A stretch of 64,000 bases of DNA from Microbacterium sp. zg-Y1090. GTDB taxonomy: Bacteria > Actinomycetota > Actinomycetes > Actinomycetales > Microbacteriaceae. Location of the stretch: the NCBI RefSeq assembly GCF_030246945.1, contig NZ_CP126742.1:248001-312000 (forward strand), in the 5' to 3' direction. The position numbers and the translations under genes are program-made. Positions 8,844 to 15,969 of the stretch are shown here, in pieces (the stretch's first letter is position 1; each line of letters begins with the position of its first letter). The notes beneath the pieces are model-generated. The model worked only from the letters and a program-made list of their open reading frames with translations. It searched no databases and was not told the DNA's origin.

Positions 8844-9254
8844 ATGACCACGCCCCGCGGATTCCGTGACCGAAGCGACGACAGTCTGCTGACGCTGATC
8901 GGCGATCTGCCCGAACTGGTGCGCAACCTGGTCGTCGCCGAGTTGGCCGCAGCGAAGGCCTGGGCGATGAAGACGGGCAAGGATGCCGGCATCGGCGGCC
9001 TGTGGATGGTCGCGGCGCTGATCATGCTGTTCTGGTCGATCCCCGCCCTCGGCGCCTTCGCCATCATCGGGCTGTCGTCCTGGTGGCCGGCCTGGCTTTC
9101 TGCGCTGGTCGTCTTCGTCGTGATGCTGCTCATCGTGGTGGTGCTCGCTCTGCTGGGACTCCTGCGCTTCCGCAAGATGTCGAACCGGAGCAATCCGGGT
9201 CAGGCGATCGCCACCGACGCCAAGATCGTGAAGGACGCTGTGAATGAGTACTGA
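8844..9254 (+). CDS. Actinobacterial holin-superfamily-like membrane protein (not phage)
   Basis: 136 residues. An N-terminal amphipathic part (SLLTLIGDLPELVRNLVVAE) is followed by two hydrophobic segments (about residues 53-75 and 80-108) and a short basic tail. The pattern matches the phage-holin-3-6/Act-Holin-X family, which is common on actinobacterial chromosomes and is named only by similarity. It starts 1 bp after the YtxH-like gene and overlaps the DUF3618 gene. Role unknown; perhaps envelope related. Confidence 0.8.
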   Translation: MTTPRGFRDRSDDSLLTLIGDLPELVRNLVVAELAAAKAWAMKTGKDAGIGGLWMVAALIMLFWSIPALGAFAIIGLSSWWPAWLSALVVFVVMLLIVVVLALLGLLRFRKMSNRSNPGQAIATDAKIVKDAVNEY

Positions 9255-9540
9255 CCGAGCCCTCCCGGCATCCCGGCCCCTGCCGGTGCCCCGCACCGCC
9301 GTGCCGATGGGCATCGCCGACCCGGTCGAGCAGGCGCGCGCCGAACTGAAGGCCACGCTCGCGGCCATCGAGGAGAAAGCCAACGTGCCCAAGCGCGTGG
9401 GCGAGGCCGCCGACCGCAGCATCGAGGACGCACGGGATTTCGCACGCCGCAACCCCAGCGCCGCCCTCGCGGTCACGGCCGCCGTCGCGGTCGCGGTGGG
9501 TGTGACCGTGTGGGGCATCGTCCGTCTCATCGCGCGCTGA
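9244..9540 (+). CDS. DUF3618 family protein
   Basis: 98 residues. The core motif QARAELKATLAAIEEKANVP (about residues 24-43) is typical of DUF3618. A C-terminal hydrophobic segment (about residues 75-95, ALAVTAAVAVAVGVTVWGIV) follows. It begins 11 nt before the end of the holin-like gene (ATG at 9244). The trio YtxH/holin-like/DUF3618 recurs together in actinobacteria. No biochemical role is established. Confidence 0.82.
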   Translation: MSTDRALPASRPLPVPRTAVPMGIADPVEQARAELKATLAAIEEKANVPKRVGEAADRSIEDARDFARRNPSAALAVTAAVAVAVGVTVWGIVRLIAR

Positions 9541-9604
9541 TCGTCATCGCCCTTCCGTCGGCGCCGCCGCGTGCCGACGGTTTGGCATGCCGCGAAGCGC
9601 GGGG

Positions 9605-9610
9605 GACACT
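9605..9610 (+). promoter_or_regulatory. Leaderless -10-like box of hemQ
   Basis: GACACT ends exactly 6 nt before ATG 9617, favouring that start over GTG 9614 and suggesting an internal promoter restarting the heme operon. Confidence 0.5.
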
Positions 9611-9616
9611 TGAGTG

Positions 9617-10276
9617 ATGTCCGATACCGCCTACACCCTGTGGTCCGTCCTGCGGCGCGACCCGTCCCGCCCCATCACCGCCGACCGTCCCGCGGAGCTG
9701 GAGGAGGTCGTCGCCGAGTTGGCGGCCGACGGCACCACCGTGCGCGGGTTCTATGACGTCAGCGGCCTGCGCGCCGACGCCGACCTGATGATCTGGCTGC
9801 ACGGGCCGACCGCCGAGGGGCTGCAGCGCGACCTGCGACGACTCCGCCGCACCGCGCTGCTCGAACCGCTGCTGCCCACCTGGAGCGCGATGGGCGTCCA
9901 CCGCGATGCGGAGTTCAACCGCGCTCACGTGCCCGGCTTCCTCCGGGGCATCCCCGCGAAGCAGTGGCTGACGGTCTACCCCTTCGTGCGCAGCTACGAG
10001 TGGTACCTGCTGCCCGAGGAGGAGCGCCGCGCGATGCTCGCCGACCATGGGCGCAAGGGCGCCGCGTTCACCGGCGTCACCGCGAACACCGTGGCATCCT
10101 TCGCCCTCGGCGACTGGGAGTGGCTGCTGCCCATGGAAGCGGACGAGCTGACCGACCTCGTCGACATGATGCGCGAGCTGCGGTACACCGAGGCCCGCCG
10201 CCACGTGCGCGAGGAGGTGCCGTTCTTCACCGGGCGCCTGGTCACGCCCGCGGAGCTGGTCGAGGTGCTGCGGTGA
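9617..10276 (+). CDS. hemQ: Coproheme decarboxylase / chlorite dismutase-like HemQ
   Basis: 219 residues. Family features include the ferredoxin-like alpha/beta repeats, the segment YPFVRSYEWYLL, and ADHGR (about residue 142), whose histidine matches the axial heme ligand region. HemQ (ChdC) oxidatively decarboxylates iron-coproporphyrin III to heme b in Gram-positive bacteria. Its partner ferrochelatase (CpfC/HemH) is not in this window. The ATG is supported by the 6-nt spacing from GACACT. hemC starts 10 bp downstream. Confidence 0.93.
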   Translation: MSDTAYTLWSVLRRDPSRPITADRPAELEEVVAELAADGTTVRGFYDVSGLRADADLMIWLHGPTAEGLQRDLRRLRRTALLEPLLPTWSAMGVHRDAEFNRAHVPGFLRGIPAKQWLTVYPFVRSYEWYLLPEEERRAMLADHGRKGAAFTGVTANTVASFALGDWEWLLPMEADELTDLVDMMRELRYTEARRHVREEVPFFTGRLVTPAELVEVLR

Positions 10277-10286
10277 GGATGCCGCG

Positions 10287-11285
10287 ATGAGCCGTCCGTT
10301 CCGCCTGGGCACCCGCCGCAGCGCCCTGGCCACCGCGCAGTCCCAGCAGGTCGCCGACACCCTCGCCGCCGTCGCCGGCCGGCCGGTCGAGCTCGTCCCG
10401 ATCGTCTCCGAGGGGGACGTCTCGCGCGCCTCGCTGTCGCAGATCGGCGGCACCGGGGTCTTCGCCACCCGACTGCGCGAGGCGCTGCTGGCCGGAGAGT
10501 GCGACCTGCTCGTGCACTCCCTGAAGGACCTGCCGACGACCCAGCCGCCGGGACTCGTGATCGCCGCGATCCCGGTCAGGGAGGACGCCCGGGACGTGGT
10601 CGTCACCCGCGACGGCGCGCCCCTGCACGCCCTGCCCGCCGGTGCGCGGGTGGGCACCGGCTCGCCGCGGCGCCGCGCACAGGTGATCCGCCGCAACCCC
10701 GGCGTCGACGTGCACGATCTGCGCGGCAACGTCGATTCGCGGCTGCAGCGCGTGCGCGACGGGCAGCTGGATGCCGTGGTGCTCGCGGCGGCGGGCCTCT
10801 CCCGCATCGGACTGGACCTCGGTGACCTGGGTCTCGAGCCGCTGGGCCTGGCATCCTGGCCCACCGCCCCCGGTCAGGGGGCGCTGGCGATCGAGACCCT
10901 GGCCGATGGCCCCGCCGACCTGATGGCGGCGCTGGCGCGTATCGACCACCTCGACACCCGTGTGGCCGTGACCGCCGAGCGGACGGTCCTCGCCGCGCTC
11001 GAGGCCGGCTGCCATGCGCCGGTCGGAGCGCACGCCGAGCTCGCCGGGGGATCGCTGCGCCTCAACGCCGTCGTCTACGCGCTCGACGGAAGTCGCCGCA
11101 TCGCGTGCGACAGAGCCGACCCCCTCCCGCAGGAGTATGGTGGGACGACAGGCAGCGGCGATGGTGCGGATGCTGCCGACGACGCGAGCCCGATCGCGTA
11201 CGCCGTACGCGCCGGGTCGGAAACCGCTCGTCGGCTGCTCGAAGGTGGAGCAGCCGGTCTGGTACCACGAGAGTCGACCCCATGA
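10287..11285 (+). CDS. hemC: Hydroxymethylbilane synthase (porphobilinogen deaminase)
   Basis: 332 residues. It polymerises four porphobilinogens on a dipyrromethane cofactor. The cofactor-carrying cysteine is C242 in LEAGCHAPVGAHAE, and the catalytic aspartate is D81 in HSLKDLPT. Conserved stretches GTRRSALATAQSQ and RGNVDSRLQ are also present. The region after residue 265 is Asp/Ala-rich and variable. It overlaps hemD by 4 nt (ATGA). Confidence 0.95.
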   Translation: MSRPFRLGTRRSALATAQSQQVADTLAAVAGRPVELVPIVSEGDVSRASLSQIGGTGVFATRLREALLAGECDLLVHSLKDLPTTQPPGLVIAAIPVREDARDVVVTRDGAPLHALPAGARVGTGSPRRRAQVIRRNPGVDVHDLRGNVDSRLQRVRDGQLDAVVLAAAGLSRIGLDLGDLGLEPLGLASWPTAPGQGALAIETLADGPADLMAALARIDHLDTRVAVTAERTVLAALEAGCHAPVGAHAELAGGSLRLNAVVYALDGSRRIACDRADPLPQEYGGTTGSGDGADAADDASPIAYAVRAGSETARRLLEGGAAGLVPRESTP

Positions 11286-12085
11286 ACACAGCCCCTTGGC
11301 AATCGCAACCGGCCAAGCCGCTCAGCGGCTGGCGGGTGCTCGTGCCGCGCGGCGGGCCCTGGGGGGACGGCGTTGCCGCCACGCTGCGGGCACAGGGCGC
11401 CACCCCCGTCATCGCGCCGCTGATCAACTTCGCTCCCTCGACGGACCAGGCGACCCTCGAGCAGTCGCTGGCCGACCTGGCCGCGGGGACGTTCGACTGG
11501 CTGACGATCACGAGCGCCACCACGGTGGACGTGCTCTACGCCTATCGTGCGAGCATCCCTGCCGCGACGAAGGTCGCTGCGGTCGGCGAGACCACCGCTG
11601 CGGCGCTCGCGGCGGTCGGCTACAAGGTCGACCTGGTGCCCGAGATCGACAACTCGGCCTCAGGCATGGCCGATCAGCTCATCGCCCTCGAGGCCGAGGC
11701 TCGCGACATCCTGACGTTGCGCAGTGAGATCGCCAAGCCGGTGCTCACCGAGCGCCTGGCCGAGGCGGGCCACCGCGTGCGCAGCGTCGTGGCGTATCGC
11801 ACGGTCGGCGTGCCGGTGACCGAGAAGATCGCCCTCGATGTGCAGAGCGGCCGGATCAACGCGATCCTCATCACCAGCGGCTCGGTCGCCGAGCAGGTGC
11901 GCGAGCAGTTCCCGGCGATCCCCGAGGACACCGTGCTCGCGGCGATCGGCCCCCGCACCGCCGAGGATGCGCGCAAGCTGGGACTGCCGGTCACCGTCGT
12001 CGCCGCGGAGCAGACCGTCGCGGCACTCATCGGCGCGCTCTCCGCCCTCGCCCTCCCGCACTCCGCCGACGAGACCGTGCCATGA
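11282..12085 (+). CDS. hemD: Uroporphyrinogen-III synthase
   Basis: 267 residues, starting at the ATG overlapping the hemC stop. HemD closes and inverts ring D of hydroxymethylbilane. Sequence conservation in this family is low. Support comes from the two-lobed Rossmann-like pattern (WRVLVPRGGPWGDGVAATL at the N-terminus, then the second lobe with LRSEIAKPVLTERL and GSVAEQVREQFP) and from position between hemC and hemB. It overlaps hemB by 4 nt (ATGA). Confidence 0.9.
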   Translation: MNTAPWQSQPAKPLSGWRVLVPRGGPWGDGVAATLRAQGATPVIAPLINFAPSTDQATLEQSLADLAAGTFDWLTITSATTVDVLYAYRASIPAATKVAAVGETTAAALAAVGYKVDLVPEIDNSASGMADQLIALEAEARDILTLRSEIAKPVLTERLAEAGHRVRSVVAYRTVGVPVTEKIALDVQSGRINAILITSGSVAEQVREQFPAIPEDTVLAAIGPRTAEDARKLGLPVTVVAAEQTVAALIGALSALALPHSADETVP

Positions 12086-13065
12086 GTTTCCCCGCACACC
12101 GACCACGGCGGCTGCGGCAATCGCCGGCGGTGCGCCGGCTCGTGCGCGAGACCGACGTGGCGCCCAGCCGCCTGGTGCTGCCCGCGTTCGTCCGCGAGGG
12201 TCTGACCGAGCCGTCGCCGATCGGCTCGATGCCGGGCGTCGTGCAGCACTCCCTCGACTCCCTCCGCCGGGCCGCTGCCGAGGCCGCCGAGGGCGGCGTC
12301 GGCGGGATCATGCTCTTCGGCGTGCCCGAGGTGCGGGATGCGACCGGTTCCGGGGCGGACGACCCCCGTGGCATCCTGAACGTCGCCACCGAGGCCCTCG
12401 TCGCCGAGGTGGGCGACGCCCTCGTCGTGCAGACCGACCTGTGCCTGGACGAATTCACCGACCACGGCCACTGCGGAGTGCTGCGTGCCGATGGCGCCGT
12501 CGACAACGACGCCACTCTCGAGCGCTACGCCGCCATGGCGCTCGCGCAGGCGCGGGCGGGGTCGCACCTGCTGGGGCTCTCGGGGATGATGGACGGCCAG
12601 GTCGCCCACATCCGCGCCGCGCTCGAGGCCGAGGGGTTCACCGACACCCTGATCCTCGCCTACGCCGCGAAGTACGCCGGAGCGTTCTACGGGCCGTTCC
12701 GCGAGGCCGTCGACTCGCAACTGCAGGGCGACCGTCGCACCTATCAGCTCGATCCGGGCAACGGCCGCGAAGGTGTGCGCGAAGCCGTCACCGACGTGGC
12801 CGAGGGCGCCGACATCGTCATGGTCAAGCCCGCCCTGCCCTACCTCGACGTGCTGGCCGACGTGCGCGCCGCCGTCGATGTGCCGGTGTGGGCGTACCAG
12901 GTGTCCGGCGAGTACGCGATGGTCGAGGCGGCCGCAGCGCACGGCTGGATCGACCGTCGCGGCGCCATCCTCGAGTCACTGACGTCGATCCGCCGAGCCG
13001 GCGCCGACGCCATCCTCACCTACTGGGCCGTCGAGGCCGCCGGTTGGCTGCGCGCCGACCGCTGA
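12082..13065 (+). CDS. hemB: Delta-aminolevulinic acid dehydratase (porphobilinogen synthase)
   Basis: 327 residues. It condenses two 5-aminolevulinates to porphobilinogen. Active-site lysines are in AYAAKYAGAFYGPFR and in MVKPALPYLD (Schiff-base lysine). The metal loop reads DLCLDEFTDHGHCG. One of the three zinc cysteines of the animal/enterobacterial form is an aspartate here, while the HGHCG part is kept. This looks intermediate between Zn-type and Mg-type enzymes. Coupled to hemD by an ATGA overlap; 42 bp before hemL. Confidence 0.95.
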   Translation: MSFPAHRPRRLRQSPAVRRLVRETDVAPSRLVLPAFVREGLTEPSPIGSMPGVVQHSLDSLRRAAAEAAEGGVGGIMLFGVPEVRDATGSGADDPRGILNVATEALVAEVGDALVVQTDLCLDEFTDHGHCGVLRADGAVDNDATLERYAAMALAQARAGSHLLGLSGMMDGQVAHIRAALEAEGFTDTLILAYAAKYAGAFYGPFREAVDSQLQGDRRTYQLDPGNGREGVREAVTDVAEGADIVMVKPALPYLDVLADVRAAVDVPVWAYQVSGEYAMVEAAAAHGWIDRRGAILESLTSIRRAGADAILTYWAVEAAGWLRADR

Positions 13066-13107
13066 GCACCCCGCGGCGCGGCCCGGCCACGCACGAGAGA
13101 GTGATCG

Positions 13108-14424
13108 ATGAACGACAGAAACGATGAGCTGTTCGCGCACGCGCGCGAGGTGATCCCCGGCGGCGTGAACTCGCCGGTGCGCGCCTACGGATCCGTGGGC
13201 GGCACGCCCAGGTTCCTCGCCTCGGCGCGGGGTGCGCACGTGACGGATGCCGCCGGTCGGGAGTACGTCGACCTGGTGGCCTCGTGGGGTCCGGCGCTGC
13301 TCGGCCACGCCGAGCCGGGCGTGGTCGCCGCGGTGCAGGACGCGGCATCCCGCGGATTGTCGTTCGGGGCGCCGACGGGTGCCGAGGTGGAGCTGGCCGA
13401 CCGCATCGCGGCGCGAGTGGCGGTCGGCGACCGGCGCCCTGTGGAGCGCGTGCGCCTGGTGTCCACCGGCACCGAGGCGACGATGACCGCGATCCGGCTG
13501 GCACGCGGGTACACCGGGCGCGACCTGCTCATCAAGTTCGCCGGGCACTACCACGGGCACTCCGACGGGCTGCTCGCCGCCGCGGGGTCGGGGGTCGCGA
13601 CCCTCGCCCTGCCCGGCTCGGCTGGAGTGCCTGCGCCGATCGCGGCGCAGACCCTGGTGCTCCCCTACAACGACCTCGCCGCGGTCGAGGAGGCCTTCGC
13701 GGTGCACGGCGACCGCATCGCCGCGGTCATCGCCGAGGCCGCCGCGGCGAACATGGGCGTGGTGCCGCCGCTTCCCGGATACAACGCCGGGCTCGCCGCG
13801 CTGGCGCACGATCACGGTGCGCTGCTGATCCTCGACGAGGTGCTCACCGGGTTCCGGGTGCACCCCGCCGGATTCTGGGGCCTGCAGCAGGACGCCGGCG
13901 AGCAGTACACGCCCGACCTGTTCACCTTCGGCAAGGTCGTCGGCGGAGGGATGCCGCTGGCGGCCCTCGGCGGCCGGGCCGACGTCATGGAGATGCTGGC
14001 CCCCGTCGGACCCGTCTACCAGGCCGGCACGCTGTCGGGGAACCCGCTGTCGGTGGCCGCGGGCATCGCGACGCTCGAGCGGGCCACGCCGGAGGTCTAC
14101 GCGCGGGTGGATGCCGCGGCATCCGTCGTCGCCGACGCGCTCGACGCGGCGCTGACTGCGGCAGGCGTGGAGCACGCGGTGCCGCGCGCGGGATCGCTGT
14201 TCGGTGTGGCGTTCCTGCCGGAGGCGCCGCGGTCGTACGCCGAGGCGCTGCAGCAGCAGGCCGCGCGGTACACGCCGTTCTTCCACGCGATGCTCGATGC
14301 CGGGGTGTCGCTGCCCCCGAGCGTGTACGAGGCGTGGTTCCTCACCGCCGCGCACGACGATGCCGCGCTCGCGCGGATCGTCGACGCGCTGCCCGCGGCC
14401 GCGCGCGCCGCCGCCGCGGCCTGA
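13108..14424 (+). CDS. hemL: Glutamate-1-semialdehyde 2,1-aminomutase
   Basis: 438 residues, a class-III aminotransferase fold. It converts the HemA product to 5-aminolevulinate. The PLP lysine is K276 in [17 protein letters not shown]. The family stretch [19 protein letters not shown] is at the N-terminus and [14 protein letters not shown] is present mid-protein. The C-terminus is a poly-Ala/Arg run (AARAAAAA) lying in a short duplicated DNA stretch that continues into the repeat-rich intergenic region. Last gene of the heme operon. Confidence 0.95.
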   Translation: MNDRNDELFAHAREVIPGGVNSPVRAYGSVGGTPRFLASARGAHVTDAAGREYVDLVASWGPALLGHAEPGVVAAVQDAASRGLSFGAPTGAEVELADRIAARVAVGDRRPVERVRLVSTGTEATMTAIRLARGYTGRDLLIKFAGHYHGHSDGLLAAAGSGVATLALPGSAGVPAPIAAQTLVLPYNDLAAVEEAFAVHGDRIAAVIAEAAAANMGVVPPLPGYNAGLAALAHDHGALLILDEVLTGFRVHPAGFWGLQQDAGEQYTPDLFTFGKVVGGGMPLAALGGRADVMEMLAPVGPVYQAGTLSGNPLSVAAGIATLERATPEVYARVDAAASVVADALDAALTAAGVEHAVPRAGSLFGVAFLPEAPRSYAEALQQQAARYTPFFHAMLDAGVSLPPSVYEAWFLTAAHDDAALARIVDALPAAARAAAAA

Positions 14425-14510
14425 CCCCCGCGGGCGCGGGGGCGCGGGGCGCGAGGTCGTGGCGGCCTGACCCCCGCGGGCGCGGGGCCGTGGGTCGCGA
14501 GGTCGGGGGC
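14416..14510. repeat. 46-bp tandem duplication spanning the hemL stop codon
   Basis: The stretch GCGGCCTGACCCCCGCGGG, containing the hemL TGA, recurs 46 bp downstream (14416 and 14462), each followed by a GCGAGGTCG-containing block. It suggests slippage or local duplication at the gene end. Confidence 0.7.
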
Positions 14511-14523
14511 CGTGAGGTCGCGG

Positions 14524-14590
14524 GCTGCTCGAGTGTCGCGTTCGCACGGTGGCCCGCCGCGGCACCCGCCATTCGTGACACCGGAGCGGC
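14524..14590 (+). repeat. 67-bp inverted-repeat element, copy 1
   Basis: Left arm GCTGCTCGAGTGTCGC, right arm GTGACACCGGAGCGGC. The arms are imperfect reverse complements (GA versus CG asymmetry gives a direction). The arms are followed and preceded by the conserved inner blocks TTCGCAC and ACCCGCCATTC. First of three copies spaced exactly 94 bp. Confidence 0.9.
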
Positions 14591-14617
14591 GCTGGCGAGC
14601 GGGCGCGGGGCGAGCGG

Positions 14618-14684
14618 GCTGCTCGAGTGTCACATCCGCACGGTGGCGTGCCGTAGCACCCGCCATTTGTGACACCGGAGCGGC
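14618..14684 (+). repeat. 67-bp inverted-repeat element, copy 2
   Basis: Same arms and inner blocks (ATCCGCAC, ACCCGCCATTT) as copy 1. A 27-bp spacer separates it from copy 1, and a nearly identical 27-bp spacer follows. Confidence 0.9.
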
Positions 14685-14711
14685 GCTGGCGCCCGGGCGC
14701 GGGGCGAGCGG

Positions 14712-14778
14712 GCTGCTCGAGTGTCACATCCGCACGGTGGCGTGCCGTAGCACCCGCCATTCGTGACACACGAACGGC
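14712..14778 (+). repeat. 67-bp inverted-repeat element, copy 3 (right arm degraded)
   Basis: Left arm and inner blocks are as in copy 2, but the right arm reads GTGACACACGAACGGC and runs into a heptamer repeat, so pairing is weaker. Confidence 0.85.
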
Positions 14779-14852
14779 TCCCGGCTCCCGGCTCCCGGCT
14801 CCCGGCTCCCGGCTCCCGGCTACCAGGCTCCCGGCTCCAGGCTCCAGGCTCC
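14776..14852. repeat. Heptamer tandem repeat (GGCTCCC)n
   Basis: About six perfect GGCTCCC units followed by degenerate ones (GGCTCCA and similar). Low-complexity slippage DNA between the element cluster and the cofD promoter. No gene is visible in 14425-14896. Confidence 0.85.
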
Positions 14853-14884
14853 CAGGCCGCGGGCCCCGAGGCCCGGGGCGGCCG

Positions 14885-14890
14885 TAGGCT
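14885..14890 (+). promoter_or_regulatory. Leaderless -10 box of cofD
   Basis: TAGGCT ends 6 nt before the GTG start of cofD; no ribosome-binding site is visible. Confidence 0.6.
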
Positions 14891-14896
14891 GGTGGC

Positions 14897-15868
14897 GTGG
14901 CATCCTCCCCTCGCGTCGTGGTCCTCGCCGGCGGAGTGGGCGGCTCGAAGTTCACCCTCGGCGTGCGTGACGCCCTCGCCCGTCGCAACGGGCCGGAGGC
15001 GACCGTGGTCGTCAACACCGGCGACGACCTGTGGCTTTCCGGGGTGCGCCTGCAGCCCGACGTCGACTCGATCCTCTACGCGCTCGCCGGGGTGAACGAC
15101 ACCGAGCGGGGCTGGGGGCGCGACGGCGACACCGAGCGCGTCAACGCCGAGCTGCAGCAGTGGGGAGCCGGCTGGCCCTGGTTCACCCTCGGCGACCTCG
15201 ACCTCGGCACCCACCTCGCCCGTACCGGCTGGCTGCGGGACGGCCTCACCCCCACGCAGATCGTGGAGCGGCTCTCGGGCCGCTGGCCGCTCGGGGTGCG
15301 GATGCTGCCGATGACCGACACGGAGGTCGACACCCACGTGCGGGTGGTCGGCGGCGACGTGCTGCACTTCCAGGAGTGGTGGACCCGCCATCGCGCGCAG
15401 CTCACGCCGCTGGGCTTCGACCATCCCGGCATCGAGGCCGCGCTGCCCGCTCCGGGCGTGGTCGAAGCGATCGCGGATGCCGACGTCGTGCTGCTCGCGC
15501 CGTCGAACCCCGTCGTGTCGATCGGTCCGATCCTGGCCGTGCCCGGCATCCGGGAGGCACTGGCCCTCACATCGGCGCACGTCGTCGGCGTCTCCCCCAT
15601 CATCGGCGGCGCCGTGGTGCGGGGGATGGCCGACGTCTGCCTCACCGCGATCGGCGTGGAGACCTCGGCAGCCGCCGTCGCGGCGCATTACGGGGCCCGC
15701 TCCGAGGGCGGGCTGCTGGATGCCTGGCTGATCGCGGAGGAGGACGCGCACCTCGCTGCCGCGATCGATGCGCTCGGGATGCGCGCGGTCGTCGCTCCGC
15801 TGTGGATGCGCGACGTCGCGGCATCCGCCGCGATGGCCGACGCCGCGCTCGCCGCCGTGGCGGTCTGA
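14897..15868 (+). CDS. cofD: 2-phospho-L-lactate transferase (FbiA/CofD)
   Basis: 323 residues. It transfers the phospho(enol)lactyl moiety from the activated guanylyl donor to the deazaflavin FO, giving (dehydro-)F420-0. The N-terminal motif VVLAGGVGGSKFTLGV, then NTGDDLWLSGVRLQPDVDS (family-typical NTGDD), GWGRDGDT and GDLDLGTHLARTGWL are all present, and the length is normal. GTG 14897 is favoured by the 6-nt-spaced TAGGCT. It is convergent with the cofC-GNAT gene; the F420 operon lies on the other strand. Confidence 0.93.
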   Translation: MASSPRVVVLAGGVGGSKFTLGVRDALARRNGPEATVVVNTGDDLWLSGVRLQPDVDSILYALAGVNDTERGWGRDGDTERVNAELQQWGAGWPWFTLGDLDLGTHLARTGWLRDGLTPTQIVERLSGRWPLGVRMLPMTDTEVDTHVRVVGGDVLHFQEWWTRHRAQLTPLGFDHPGIEAALPAPGVVEAIADADVVLLAPSNPVVSIGPILAVPGIREALALTSAHVVGVSPIIGGAVVRGMADVCLTAIGVETSAAAVAAHYGARSEGGLLDAWLIAEEDAHLAAAIDALGMRAVVAPLWMRDVAASAAMADAALAAVAV

Positions 15869-15870
15869 AC

Positions 15871-15966
15871 CGGCCCCCGTCCGACCGGCCCCCGCCGGGC
15901 CGGCCCCCGTCCGACCGCCCCGTCCGACTGGCCCCCGTCCGACCGGCCCCCGTCCGACCGGCCCCG
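15871..15966. repeat. 15-bp tandem repeat (GGCCCCCGTCCGACC)n
   Basis: About six imperfect units fill the space between the convergent cofD and cofC-GNAT stops. C-rich on the plus strand and G-rich on the minus strand. No hairpin terminator is obvious in it. Confidence 0.85.
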
Positions 15967-15969
15967 CGC

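Noticed and set aside
8844..9254. Prophage remnant suggested by a holin-type protein
   Set aside because: No other phage gene is nearby. The family is common on actinobacterial chromosomes together with YtxH and DUF3618 partners.
14524..14778. CRISPR array
   Set aside because: The repeat units are 67 bp with imperfect arms and variable centres. The spacers are nearly identical to each other instead of unique, only three units occur, and there are no cas genes.
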